Below the pieces are notes generated by a model that saw only the letters and a list, made by a program, of their open reading frames with translations, was not told the origin of the DNA and ran no database searches. Of a DNA stretch of 35,827 bases, positions 21,967 through 30,286 are shown piece by piece (positions within the stretch are counted from its first letter, which is position 1; every line of letters starts with the position of its first letter). This stretch comes from a virus, in the IMG/VR virus record IMGVR_UViG_3300042402_001646, positions 1 through 35,827 of that record; one strand, 5' to 3'. A program made the position numbers and the translations under genes.

Positions 21967-23703
21967 ATGGAAACCGAAAACAAATACATTATTATTGATG
22001 CCGATATCGTTGCCGATGTCGCACGTAATCCACATATTGAGGATGAAGAGTATGTTAACTTTCAATACTATTCTGATGGAGAATATCCGCGTAAATTAAT
22101 TGATGAGGTAAGACCAAACGAGCACATAATCGTTAAGGAGTATCGCAAGAAAACTTATGAGGCGGTTTTTAGCGAAGTTTACGATCGCGTATTGAATGCA
22201 CTAAATAAAATACAACGTGCGGATGGATTCTTTTTAAAGTTTCCCGACACGCAATATCCAAGAATTGCCAAAGATGAGGACTTAAAAACATACCTCACAA
22301 AAAACTTTACCGCTTCTAAGTCGTTAATGAATTGGGCCTTTCAAGTTGGGTTAAAACAATATACAATCGATGCTAATGGTGTTATTATTGTGTGGGCGGA
22401 ACAAGCTGAGCCAACTGAATATAAGAAGCCGAAACCTTACGTAATAAATTCAAGCAGTATTGTTTATCATTACGAGGGCAATTCAATTGTTTATAAGGAT
22501 GATGACAATGGCAATGTATATTATTCAATTGATAAGATTAGTTGGTCAAAGTGGCGCAAGAAAAAGAAAGGCAACGGGTTTGATTTAGTTGAGGAAACAT
22601 TCCATGGCTTAGGTGTATTCCCTGGCTTTACAATTGGCGGTGTTGTAGAAGAGGAGGAGGAGTTGGGCCGCGAATATCAAAGCAGATTAAAGGCAATGTT
22701 ACCATGGCTTAACGTGGCAACGGTTGAGTTTAGTGATTTACGCGCCGAGATAACGCAGCACATACATTCAACGGTTTGGATTTACCAAGATGAGCAATGT
22801 AAAAGTTGCAACGGTCAAGGATTTACGTTTACCAAAGAGCAAGAGCGTGTGCCATGTACTAATAGTAAATGTAAGGATGGGCAGATACCGACATCGCCCT
22901 ACGAAACTATACGTGTAAGACCTGCCAAAACAACGATGGGAGAAGTGCCAGCACCGACTCCACCAATGGGCTACATACAGAAGCAAACAGAGATTGCAGA
23001 GTTGCAGGACAAACGCATAAACGAAATGCGTTATCGTTCTTTGGCTGCCATCAATATGCAGTTTTTAGAAGCACAACCAGCGGCTCAAAGTGGTGTTGCA
23101 AAGGCATACGATAGAGATGAAACTAACAACACTTTTTACGGTGTTGCAGTTGATATGGGAACGATAATGACAAACATTGCGGAGTTATGTGCGATGTGGA
23201 GATATAAAGAGATATACGATGTTGAAACCATTAAGTCAATGGTGCCCGTTTGCGTTGTTCCAAATCAGTTTGACATCTTAGGCAGTCAACTAATATTGGA
23301 AGAGATTAAAGCGGCTAAGGATAGCGGTCTAAACGATGCGGTGTTAAGTGCGCAAGAGTTGGAATATATCGTTAAACGTTTCCCGAATGACATCGCAATG
23401 CAAGATATGTTACGCGATGCATTCAACCTTGACCCTGCAAGTGGTAAAACGCAAGAAGAGAAAGCGTTGTTGGTTAGCAATAAGATGCTATCTAAAACCG
23501 ATGCGGTTATAAGCACATACATTCAAGACTTTGTTCAACGTGCATACGCTGAGAATCCTGAATTTAACCGCTTAGATAAGTCAAAGCAACAAGCGGTATT
23601 GAATGGATTTGCAGTTGAGAAATTGAAAGAAATAAACACTAAGGACATATTGTTTAATCAAATATTTGGTGCTACTATTGTAGATAATGGCGCAAGCGAA
23701 TAA
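21967..23703 (+). CDS. portal protein with inserted zinc-knuckle-like domain
   Basis: Size (578 aa) and position before the MuF, scaffold and capsid genes identify the portal: the dodecameric ring for DNA entry and exit. Supporting features are the long helical stem region and EIAELQDKRINEMRYRSLAAINMQFLEA (about 340-370), like portal crown/stem helices, and a helical C-terminus. Residues 278-302 contain CKSC, NGQGFTFTKEQERVP and CTNSKC (Cys 278, 281, 297, 302), a DnaJ-like Cys4 zinc site. It is inserted near the clip/stem junction and flanked by Pro-rich linkers (about 319-334). The next start lies inside its 3' end (23687). Confidence 0.78.
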   Translation: METENKYIIIDADIVADVARNPHIEDEEYVNFQYYSDGEYPRKLIDEVRPNEHIIVKEYRKKTYEAVFSEVYDRVLNALNKIQRADGFFLKFPDTQYPRIAKDEDLKTYLTKNFTASKSLMNWAFQVGLKQYTIDANGVIIVWAEQAEPTEYKKPKPYVINSSSIVYHYEGNSIVYKDDDNGNVYYSIDKISWSKWRKKKKGNGFDLVEETFHGLGVFPGFTIGGVVEEEEELGREYQSRLKAMLPWLNVATVEFSDLRAEITQHIHSTVWIYQDEQCKSCNGQGFTFTKEQERVPCTNSKCKDGQIPTSPYETIRVRPAKTTMGEVPAPTPPMGYIQKQTEIAELQDKRINEMRYRSLAAINMQFLEAQPAAQSGVAKAYDRDETNNTFYGVAVDMGTIMTNIAELCAMWRYKEIYDVETIKSMVPVCVVPNQFDILGSQLILEEIKAAKDSGLNDAVLSAQELEYIVKRFPNDIAMQDMLRDAFNLDPASGKTQEEKALLVSNKMLSKTDAVISTYIQDFVQRAYAENPEFNRLDKSKQQAVLNGFAVEKLKEINTKDILFNQIFGATIVDNGASE

Positions 23704-24604
23704 AGAAATACAAGCAACATTAAACGCCATTGATAATGGTTTGATTACTTGGAATGAGGCGATGCCTAAAATCCAAGAGCAAATCTATCGGAGGCTGTTA
23801 CAATTCCAACGCGAGTTAGGTGTTCAAGGCGATACGATTACAAACTCAGTCAAGAACATCAAACTATTATCCAGTCTTAAGAGTGATTTAGAAACAATCA
23901 TTTTAGATGATTCTGACTATAGCGAAAGTGTAACGAAATTTGCAAAGCTTTACGATAAGGTAAACGCGTTAAACTTTTCTTACTACAAAGCGCTTGAAAA
24001 GAAATTCAAACCGCCTAAAGTAGTTGAGGCAATAAGGCAACAATCAATATCGGTTACGTTGGAGGGGTTAACCGAATCGGGATTGAATCAAAACCTCATT
24101 ACGCCAGTGCGCGAAATGATTAACACCTATGTGACTACCGGTGGAAGTTACTCTAAGCTATCAAAGGAACTAAACAACTACATCAATGGCACACCAACGA
24201 TTGATGGCGCGTTGGTTAGATACACTAAACTGATTGCAACCGATTCAATCAATCAATACAACGCAACCGTTAACCAAGCTATAAGCGCGGATTTGGGTTG
24301 GGATTGGTTTCGCTATGTAGGCAGCAATATAAAGACAACACGAACGTTTTGTAAGGCATTAACTCAAAAGCAATACTATCACAGAAGCGAACTGCCAAAG
24401 ATTATCAAAGGCAACTTTGCCGAATTTAAAGAAATGAAAGGACAAATATATGACCGCACTGGCTTACCTGAGGGAATGATTGAGGATACTAACCCAAGTA
24501 ACTTCCAAACTTATCGAGGTGGTTATAACTGCGGTCATCAAGCATATCCGATACCCGCTTCGCTTGTACCTAAGAATATAATTGCTACATTTGCAAATAA
24601 ATAA
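23687..24604 (+). CDS. MuF-like minor head (head morphogenesis) protein
   Basis: Follows the portal and overlaps it by 17 nt, as for SPP1 gp7 and Mu gpF. The C-terminal half contains RYTKLIATDSINQYNATVNQ (about 183-202), then GWDWFRYVGSNIKTTRTFCK, then a GGYNCGHQAYPI ending at about residue 289, which matches the conserved arginine and Cys/His features of the MuF domain. The N-terminal half is helical. These proteins are incorporated in the prohead and help DNA ejection or head assembly. At 305 aa there is no toxin or nuclease C-terminal fusion. Confidence 0.75.
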   Translation: MAQANKEIQATLNAIDNGLITWNEAMPKIQEQIYRRLLQFQRELGVQGDTITNSVKNIKLLSSLKSDLETIILDDSDYSESVTKFAKLYDKVNALNFSYYKALEKKFKPPKVVEAIRQQSISVTLEGLTESGLNQNLITPVREMINTYVTTGGSYSKLSKELNNYINGTPTIDGALVRYTKLIATDSINQYNATVNQAISADLGWDWFRYVGSNIKTTRTFCKALTQKQYYHRSELPKIIKGNFAEFKEMKGQIYDRTGLPEGMIEDTNPSNFQTYRGGYNCGHQAYPIPASLVPKNIIATFANK

Positions 24605-24621
24605 TTAAACCCAATAATAAA

Positions 24622-24966
24622 ATGGAAACAAATCCGACACTATTTAAATTATTAAAGATTACAAACGTGCGAAATGAAGTTAATTACTTCCCACTAAACC
24701 GCACTAACAAACAATTTCACGAAACTTATAAGCGTTCTTTGAGCAATGAAAAGCGCGAGAAGTACAAAGTTGAGGAAGTTGAGTTAACAACCGAGCAAGC
24801 TGCAGAGTTAGGTGTTGCAGAAGCACACGCTATTCTTTACCCACCGACACGCAAAGGGCAACCGAATGCTGCAAACACAAACATCATGGAGATGCTTATT
24901 GCGCAAAATGCTAAGTTAATGGAGATGTTAGAGGCTAAAAACGAAACCACTAAACCAAAGAAATAA
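24622..24966 (+). CDS. hypothetical head-region protein, 114 aa
   Basis: Charged, helical, ending in a leucine/methionine-rich coiled helix (NIMEMLIAQNAKLMEMLEAK) and a basic tail (KPKK). The body has TTEQAAELGVAEAHAIL, then YPPTRKGQPN as a linker. Unknown family. Located between the MuF gene and the tiny Cys peptide, before the scaffold. It could be a small head or scaffold accessory. Its stop overlaps the next ATG (TAATG at 24964-24968). Confidence 0.58.
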   Translation: METNPTLFKLLKITNVRNEVNYFPLNRTNKQFHETYKRSLSNEKREKYKVEEVELTTEQAAELGVAEAHAILYPPTRKGQPNAANTNIMEMLIAQNAKLMEMLEAKNETTKPKK

Positions 24967-25022
24967 TGGCAAAGCAAACTAAACCTAAAGGCGGCTGCAA
25001 AGGATGTGGCGGTGCACGTTAA
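24966..25022 (+). CDS. 18-residue Cys-Gly peptide
   Basis: MAKQTKPKGGCKGCGGAR followed by TAA. It is too short for standard callers but starts on the stop of the previous gene (TAATG) and fills most of the gap before the scaffold gene. Its basic start and CKGCGG motif resemble the TCGCGG motif of the 14836 product. A translated peptide is plausible, though a leader or chance frame cannot be excluded. Confidence 0.42.
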   Translation: MAKQTKPKGGCKGCGGAR

Positions 25023-25045
25023 TTATAATTTAAAACATAAACAAA

Positions 25046-25924
25046 ATGGCAATATTAGCTGATACAATTAAAAAATTACTTACCAAAGCGGGTTTTGACC
25101 TTAACTCTGAAACATACAGACAACTAATCGGCATCAAAGAACTTGTTGCCGAGATACCTGATGAGGTGGACCAATCATTGACAACTCTTATGAGTGCAAA
25201 TGAGGCTAAAAATAACATCGACATTAAGAAACATTTTAAAGCCGAGGCACTAGATCCGTTTAACAATAAAGTTTCAACATGGCTTAAAGACAATGGCGCC
25301 GATGATGATACTATCAAACTGATTACTGATGACCCGAACACTTATAACAAAGTTGAGGTTGCAATTAAAAAGATTGCTGAATTGAAATCAAAGCAAATTG
25401 ATGGCAAAGGCGATAAGGCAGAACTTGAACGTAAGATTAACGAACTAAGTGCACAACTTTCTAAGGCCGCAACCGATGCCGCATTCGAAAAGCAAAGTGC
25501 TATCGATGCGATTGTTGCAAAGTATGATGGCGAGTTTACAGAGATGGAGATTAATCGCATCATATCATCTAAAAAGTTGCCTGGTCAGTTTGGTTTGGAT
25601 GTTGAATCTAAGATTGCGCGTGAGTTTTTAAATAAGAAACTTGCTGAAAAAAGTGCGGCAATAAAAAAAATTGATGGTAAGTTAAAATTAGTTGCAAAAG
25701 ATGATGATAAAATGCTTATCTTTGACAACGGAAAGGAACTCGACCTTGACACTCTCACAGATATGGCCTTGGCCGACAACAAGTTTTTGAAAGTATCTGA
25801 CAATGGAGGCGGTATGCCACCAAAGTCGACACAGAGCCCACAAAGCTCATCTAAACCATCTGCCGCGGCAGCCAACGCTTTAAGCGACTTAGACATCGCA
25901 TTGCAAGGTTTCGGGCAGAAATAA
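25046..25924 (+). CDS. capsid scaffold protein candidate
   Basis: Immediately upstream of the major capsid gene. The product (292 aa) is acidic and helical with a long central coiled coil (about residues 110-160, KIAELKSKQ to KINELSAQL), a Glu/Lys-rich middle and a low-complexity Gly/Pro/Ser linker (about 253-275) before a short C-terminal helix (ALSDLDIALQGF), which would contact the capsid protein. Scaffold proteins in siphoviruses share this layout. No protease motif is visible. A sequence TATCTTTG at 25717 inside the gene resembles a promoter but is probably chance. Confidence 0.7.
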   Translation: MAILADTIKKLLTKAGFDLNSETYRQLIGIKELVAEIPDEVDQSLTTLMSANEAKNNIDIKKHFKAEALDPFNNKVSTWLKDNGADDDTIKLITDDPNTYNKVEVAIKKIAELKSKQIDGKGDKAELERKINELSAQLSKAATDAAFEKQSAIDAIVAKYDGEFTEMEINRIISSKKLPGQFGLDVESKIAREFLNKKLAEKSAAIKKIDGKLKLVAKDDDKMLIFDNGKELDLDTLTDMALADNKFLKVSDNGGGMPPKSTQSPQSSSKPSAAAANALSDLDIALQGFGQK

Positions 25925-25938
25925 ATACATAAAATATC

Positions 25939-27051
25939 ATGGCATTAGGTTATTGCCCCGCGATGCTCCAACATATGAAATTCATAATTGGACAAAACGC
26001 ACCAGAACATAAGATTACTCCTACGGGATTTTTACGCGCTGCCTTAGAGAAAGGCGCAAACGCGACACCAATCGCTGACTCTTTACAACTTGCAAACACT
26101 GCGGGTCATATTAAAGATTTGAGATTGAAATACTACCAACGTACAACACCTGCACAAATGTCAACTGCTGACAACTGTGATATTGACTTAGTACAAGCGT
26201 ATGATGAGATTACTATTGATACAACTTCAATTGTAAAATTCGGATTACACTTTGACCAAGCAACAATCGCACGTTACTGCGATGAGGCTTCTGCAACTGT
26301 ATCAATAGGTGGTGCACCAACTCCATTTATGCAAGAGCACTTAGCAGGTTTAATGGCTGCTATGAATGGTTTTGTTGGTAAGATTGACCAAACATTGTTA
26401 GGTCAAGTAACATGGGGTACAAACGTAGTAACTGGAAACAATACTGCGGTTACCGTTAACTTCAACGATGACTCTACTGTAAACAACTTCTCTGAGGGTT
26501 GGACAAAAGTATTAACTGATTACAGAAGCAATGAGGGTCAAGGTAGACCAATCGTTGTTGGTAGTGGTTTGGTTGATTCTGCTTACGTTCAATCTTTAAA
26601 TCCTGCAATGACTCAATACGCTACGTTAAACAACGCGGCTGCTGCGGGTAACATTGATTATTACCATGATATCTATTCAGGTACATCTTGGGGGTCAAAT
26701 CAATTTGCAGTATTGATGCCTGGAACATTTGGTATTGTTGAATTAGACAGATACAAAGGATTCAGAGCTCAACAACTTGGTTTATCTACATTCTGGAACA
26801 TGGCAATGCCATTTGAAATGCCAGGAAGTGAGGGAACTTTAGGTATGTTAAACATCGATTTCCAATTAAGAGAGATTGACTGCCCGACTGAAACTACGGT
26901 TGGTTACGAATCTGCAACACTTGGAGCGGGTTATTCTTTGATTATGTCTAAGAGATTTGCATTATGGCAAGTGCCAAGTGATGCTTACTTAGCATCTGAC
27001 AGATTAACTGGCAACAATGGAAGTTTACGTTACACCGCAACTAACTCTTAA
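25939..27051 (+). CDS. major capsid protein
   Basis: Main head protein, assigned from place (after scaffold, before connector genes), length (370 aa) and composition. Codon use differs from neighbours, with many AAC, TAC, GGT, TCT and CCA codons, as in highly expressed genes. The product starts ALGYCPAMLQHMKFII and includes TPTGFLRAALEKG, QAYDEITIDTTSIVKFGLHF, a Gly/Ala-rich middle, and FGIVELDRYKGFRAQ followed by GMLNIDFQLREIDCP near the C-terminus. No strong HK97 delta-domain cue is visible. No cleavage site identified. The next gene begins only 2 nt later and carries a strong hairpin in its first codons. Confidence 0.78.
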   Translation: MALGYCPAMLQHMKFIIGQNAPEHKITPTGFLRAALEKGANATPIADSLQLANTAGHIKDLRLKYYQRTTPAQMSTADNCDIDLVQAYDEITIDTTSIVKFGLHFDQATIARYCDEASATVSIGGAPTPFMQEHLAGLMAAMNGFVGKIDQTLLGQVTWGTNVVTGNNTAVTVNFNDDSTVNNFSEGWTKVLTDYRSNEGQGRPIVVGSGLVDSAYVQSLNPAMTQYATLNNAAAAGNIDYYHDIYSGTSWGSNQFAVLMPGTFGIVELDRYKGFRAQQLGLSTFWNMAMPFEMPGSEGTLGMLNIDFQLREIDCPTETTVGYESATLGAGYSLIMSKRFALWQVPSDAYLASDRLTGNNGSLRYTATNS

Positions 27052-27053
27052 AA

Positions 27054-28076
27054 ATGAGTTGTTTTGACGGAATCGTAAAACTTAACGGTTGCTCAATTAC
27101 AGAGGTGCCGCAGGCTGTTTATTCTTTAAACAGCCTGCCAGGCATTTCATTAAAATCATTTGAGCAAGTAGCCAATAGTGAGCAACAAAACTACATTGGC
27201 GTATGGAATGCTATCAATGAACGTGCTGAGGCGCGAATGAAAAATCAAATCATATCGTACATGTCAACCCGTTACGATATCAAAAGAGTGCGTAGGACAG
27301 TCGATGTGTTTGGCGATGATGAGTTACCCTCAACAAGTAACAATTTATTCAAGGGCATCGTTATAAATTCGGCTTACACACTTGTTGACAATTGGAAGAT
27401 TAGCCCATTGCAAACCACAAGCGTTGACAAAATAAGATTTTACAAGTCGGCAACAACAACTGCAACGACAATTGATGTAAAGTTTTTTAATTATTTATCT
27501 AAGGAAGTACTATTCACTAAGACCTTAACCGTTGCAAATATGGTTAATGGTTGGAATGAATTCTCTATATTAAAACAATTCGATTGCGCTATTTTGGCCA
27601 TCGGATTTTTAGACACAAACATTAACGGTGTTACTTATTCAACCACCGATTCAGATACGTTTTTTGCAAGTTGCTTTAGCGCATATTATGATTGCGGAAC
27701 ATGCGGTCAAATCAATGGTTTTGTGTCATCAAATGCAAGCACAAACGGAACACTAACGTACAACACTATTGCTGACTCATTACAAGTGTTGTTAACGCTT
27801 GGATGCAGTTATGATTCTGCGGTGTGCTCAAATAGATTGCTGTTTGCTGAGGCTTATTGGTATGCATTAGGCATTGAGTTTATGACTGAGCGTTTATACT
27901 CTGAGCGCACAAACTTTTACACAACCGTTAAACGTGAGGAGGCTAACGAGTTGTTAGCACTTTACACTACACGTTATGAGGAAGCAATTAAGAATGCATT
28001 AGGCGGCATTAAATTAGAATGTGATGCATGTTTAGAATGCAACAGTCAAGTACAAGTGTTTACTCAGCTACCTTAA
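27054..28076 (+). CDS. head-tail connector region protein, 340 aa, Cys-rich
   Basis: Position after the capsid gene points to a head completion or connector protein. The C-terminal region has a helix with EFMTERLYSERTNFYTTVKR and EEANELLALYTTRYEEA, then CDACLECN near the end. A CGTCG motif lies at about 220. The middle half is beta-rich. No named family recognised. The beginning of the gene carries a perfect 12-bp inverted repeat (27110-27138). Its stop overlaps the next start (TAATG at 28074-28078). Confidence 0.58.
   Translation: MSCFDGIVKLNGCSITEVPQAVYSLNSLPGISLKSFEQVANSEQQNYIGVWNAINERAEARMKNQIISYMSTRYDIKRVRRTVDVFGDDELPSTSNNLFKGIVINSAYTLVDNWKISPLQTTSVDKIRFYKSATTTATTIDVKFFNYLSKEVLFTKTLTVANMVNGWNEFSILKQFDCAILAIGFLDTNINGVTYSTTDSDTFFASCFSAYYDCGTCGQINGFVSSNASTNGTLTYNTIADSLQVLLTLGCSYDSAVCSNRLLFAEAYWYALGIEFMTERLYSERTNFYTTVKREEANELLALYTTRYEEAIKNALGGIKLECDACLECNSQVQVFTQLP
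27106..27144 (+). terminator. very strong hairpin just inside the gene after the major capsid gene
   Basis: GCAGGCTGTTTA (27110-27121) and TAAACAGCCTGC (27127-27138) form 12 perfect bp around a 5-nt loop; TGCC (27106-27109) and GGCA (27141-27144) extend the stem by 4 bp with a 2-nt bulge. Lying 52 nt into the downstream gene, it could pause or terminate polymerase, or protect the 3' end of capsid mRNA. No T-run follows. Confidence 0.5.
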
Positions 28077-28516
28077 TGGACATAACCTCTAACATACCAT
28101 TTGTAATTGGCAATATACTTGCTAAGTTTCGCGAACTTGGAAACCCCGAAACGGTTTCAAGGGCTGCGGCTATTGCGGTGCTGCCTGAATTGCGTTATCG
28201 CATTCACGTAGAGGGAAAGAATTCAAACGGTGGTGCAATCGGAACTTATAGCAATAGCTATTTAAAGATTCGTGAGCAAAACAATAGAGGCACAAGCACT
28301 AAGGTAATTATATCGTTAACACGCCAACTTGAAAACGGCTATACATTAAAGGCAACCGAGAAAGGTTACACAATAGGCAACACATCGCCCGCAAACGAGG
28401 AGATAATCGGTCACTTAACTGAAAAGTATGGCGACATTTGGCAGTTAACAGAACGTGAGCTTGAGATGACTCAAATCGTGGCGCAAGAAACCGCTTTATT
28501 AATAATGAACAAATGA
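28076..28516 (+). CDS. head-tail joining / tail completion candidate, 146 aa
   Basis: Start chosen at ATG 28076, overlapping the previous stop; an earlier frame start at 28028 would lie inside the previous gene. Contains ELRYRIHVEGKNSNG and IGTYSNSYLKIREQNN, then alternating strands (KVIISLTRQLENGYTLKA) and a C-terminal helix (QIVAQETALLIM). This helix-plus-sheet layout fits HK97 gp10-like neck or tail completion proteins. Located between connector and tube genes. Family call tentative. Confidence 0.55.
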   Translation: MDITSNIPFVIGNILAKFRELGNPETVSRAAAIAVLPELRYRIHVEGKNSNGGAIGTYSNSYLKIREQNNRGTSTKVIISLTRQLENGYTLKATEKGYTIGNTSPANEEIIGHLTEKYGDIWQLTERELEMTQIVAQETALLIMNK

Positions 28517-29064
28517 ATTTAAAGCAAGTAATAACCGAAATTGACAACGCTATTATCGCAGCGTTACCATTAACACCTAACAAGGCGTTTGGACTTGCTG
28601 AGTTTTACTACGATGGCGAGAAGCGTTATCCTGGCATTAACATTAATGGCGAAGTAACTAACTGTTTATTGCAAGATCAATACGCAATAAGTTGGTATCA
28701 TCGTTCGGAGTCATCACGTTTAACAGTAATTGAAAACAATTTTGGTGACAAGATGGATAAGGTGGAGGAAACAACACCCGTTACGCTTGTTATCTATGCA
28801 AATAAAACATTAACATCGCAAACAATTAAGGATATATTTGTTTCGGCTATTCCAAGTGTGTTAAGTAAGTTAGTGTGTGAGAGCATTAACGTATTTGATT
28901 GCACATTCGAGTTAACGGAAACCGAAATGAATTCAACTTTAGTGTTTCGTGAGGAATGTTCAATACCCGATGTGAGAGTCGGTCTAAACCATGGACTGTT
29001 AGCAGTTCGATACGAAATCAAACAAACATATCGCAGAGGCTGTACGGTCATTTGCGAATGCTAA
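28513..29064 (+). CDS. tail terminator / joining protein candidate, 183 aa
   Basis: Coupled to the previous gene by an ATGA overlap and directly before the tail tube genes, the place of a tail terminator. Alternation of strands and helices (TVLYAN-like VTLVIYANKTL, IKDIFVSAIPSVL) fits the alpha/beta fold of that family. The C-terminus is Cys-rich (RRGCTVICEC). Family assignment by context only. Confidence 0.5.
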   Translation: MNLKQVITEIDNAIIAALPLTPNKAFGLAEFYYDGEKRYPGININGEVTNCLLQDQYAISWYHRSESSRLTVIENNFGDKMDKVEETTPVTLVIYANKTLTSQTIKDIFVSAIPSVLSKLVCESINVFDCTFELTETEMNSTLVFREECSIPDVRVGLNHGLLAVRYEIKQTYRRGCTVICEC

Positions 29065-29076
29065 AAACAAATAATC

Positions 29077-29619
29077 ATGGCATATTATCCATCGGGTTGT
29101 GATGAAAACATTACCGCCCACACTTGTGGTACTTGCGGCGTTGAGTTATCTCGCGTAAGAGGAACTGCATTTATAAATAAAAGCTATTACCCGACACTAT
29201 CTACTGACTTCGAAGATGAAGCATTGTGGAATGCGGGCATAGCATCAGGAGCAATCATTGTTTACCCTGAAACACAAGGCGAATTTGATGGTGGAACACC
29301 TAACATGGGCCAAGGTTATGGCGATACTGAAGAGAGTTTAAATTCTTACACTTTCTTATTGTCGTTTAAAGACCCTAACTATGTAGGCAACCGTAATCAT
29401 TACAATAGCGTTAAGGGCTCACGTAATTTTCACGTAGCATTTAGAAGTGAAACAGTGCTTGCCATTAGTGATGAGCCTTGCACAATCGTACCAAAAAATC
29501 CAATTGCTAACGACTTAAAAGTTGAGCGCACTTGGGATGTAGAAGTTAAGTGGACATCTGACAACTTCCCTGAAGAGTCAGCTATTCCGGCTAACTTGTT
29601 TACTTGTTACGTAGTTTAA
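29077..29619 (+). CDS. major tail tube protein candidate, copy 1
   Basis: Paralogue of the gene that follows. Shared elements in order: MAYYPS opening, Cys motif (CGTCG), ELSRVRGTAFINK, an acidic W-containing segment, GAIIVYPETQGE, GGTPNMGQGYG, FKDPNYV, HYNSVKGSRNF, SET and NPIANDLK. A beta-barrel tail tube role is inferred from position after the neck genes and from the 180-aa length. There is no sheath gene. It is followed by a GC-rich hairpin at 29625-29652, which may lower expression of the second copy. Confidence 0.6.
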   Translation: MAYYPSGCDENITAHTCGTCGVELSRVRGTAFINKSYYPTLSTDFEDEALWNAGIASGAIIVYPETQGEFDGGTPNMGQGYGDTEESLNSYTFLLSFKDPNYVGNRNHYNSVKGSRNFHVAFRSETVLAISDEPCTIVPKNPIANDLKVERTWDVEVKWTSDNFPEESAIPANLFTCYVV

Positions 29620-29624
29620 TCATT

Positions 29625-29652
29625 GGCGGTAACACCCCGTAAGGTGGCCGCC
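29625..29652 (+). terminator. hairpin between the two tube paralogues
   Basis: GGCGG (29625-29629) pairs with CCGCC (29648-29652) and an inner CACC (29633-29636) pairs with GGTG (29643-29646), followed by TTTAATACTTT. It is an imperfect intrinsic-terminator-like hairpin in the 50-nt gap, well placed to attenuate transcription after the abundant first tube protein. Confidence 0.55.
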
Positions 29653-29669
29653 TTTAATACTTTAAAATA

Positions 29670-30284
29670 ATGGCATTCTATCCATCAAATTGTAATACTA
29701 TTGAAAGTCATTTTGCTTGCGGCTTAAGCGGAAGCGGTGAATGCACAAGCATCGAGCTTGCACGCGTTCGTTCGGTGGCATTGATACACAAAACATTCTA
29801 CCAACAGTTAATGACTGACCCCGAATCAACATTGATTTGGCAAACGGGCATAACTGCGGGAATGATAATCGTTTTGCCACAAACACATGGCGAATATAAC
29901 GGTGGAAGTCCTATCGTTGGGCGTGGCTTTGGTTGGAGTGATGAAACATTGATTGCCTATAACTTTGAAGTAAATTATAAAGACCCCGATTACGTTTCTA
30001 ACTTACCACATTATAATTCAATAACGGGAAGCCGCAATTTTTACTTAGCATTTTGCTCTGAAACATTGATGCGAATATCACAAAGACCAGGCACATTGAT
30101 TGCAAGTAATCCCGTTGCAAATTCATTAAAGGATGAGGTAAACTTTGTATTAAATTACAAATGGATACACGATAAGATGCCATTGGAGTTTAGCATTCCA
30201 GATGGTGTATTTGTTTGCGCTCCATCAGTTGTTTATGGTGCAAGTTTTGACAATAGTTTTGATGAATCATTTGATATACCTTAG
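29670..30284 (+). CDS. tail tube paralogue, copy 2
   Basis: Homologous over its whole length to the previous gene, by eye about 40% identical: MAFYPS opening, ELARVRSVALIHK, IIVLPQTHGEYNGG, YKDPDYV, HYNSITGSRNF, SETLMRIS, NPVANSLK. It has an insert in the Cys region (CGLSGSGEC) and a unique C-terminal tail of about 22 residues ending FDNSFDESFDIP, with repeated Phe-Asp units. It could be a minor tube, a tube-end or an attachment variant. Role inferred. Confidence 0.6.
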   Translation: MAFYPSNCNTIESHFACGLSGSGECTSIELARVRSVALIHKTFYQQLMTDPESTLIWQTGITAGMIIVLPQTHGEYNGGSPIVGRGFGWSDETLIAYNFEVNYKDPDYVSNLPHYNSITGSRNFYLAFCSETLMRISQRPGTLIASNPVANSLKDEVNFVLNYKWIHDKMPLEFSIPDGVFVCAPSVVYGASFDNSFDESFDIP

Positions 30285-30286
30285 AT

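Noticed and set aside
25030-25341. Long open frames on the minus strand under the scaffold gene and other head genes
   Set aside because: Their products are low-complexity mirrors of Ala/Lys-rich coding sequence, show no family motif and run against the well-supported rightward genes.
25717-25724. TATCTTTG inside the scaffold gene, resembling a promoter just before the capsid gene
   Set aside because: No TTTG at the right distance upstream and about 215 nt before the capsid start within coding sequence. Such 6-base matches are expected about twenty times per strand in a genome this A+T-rich.
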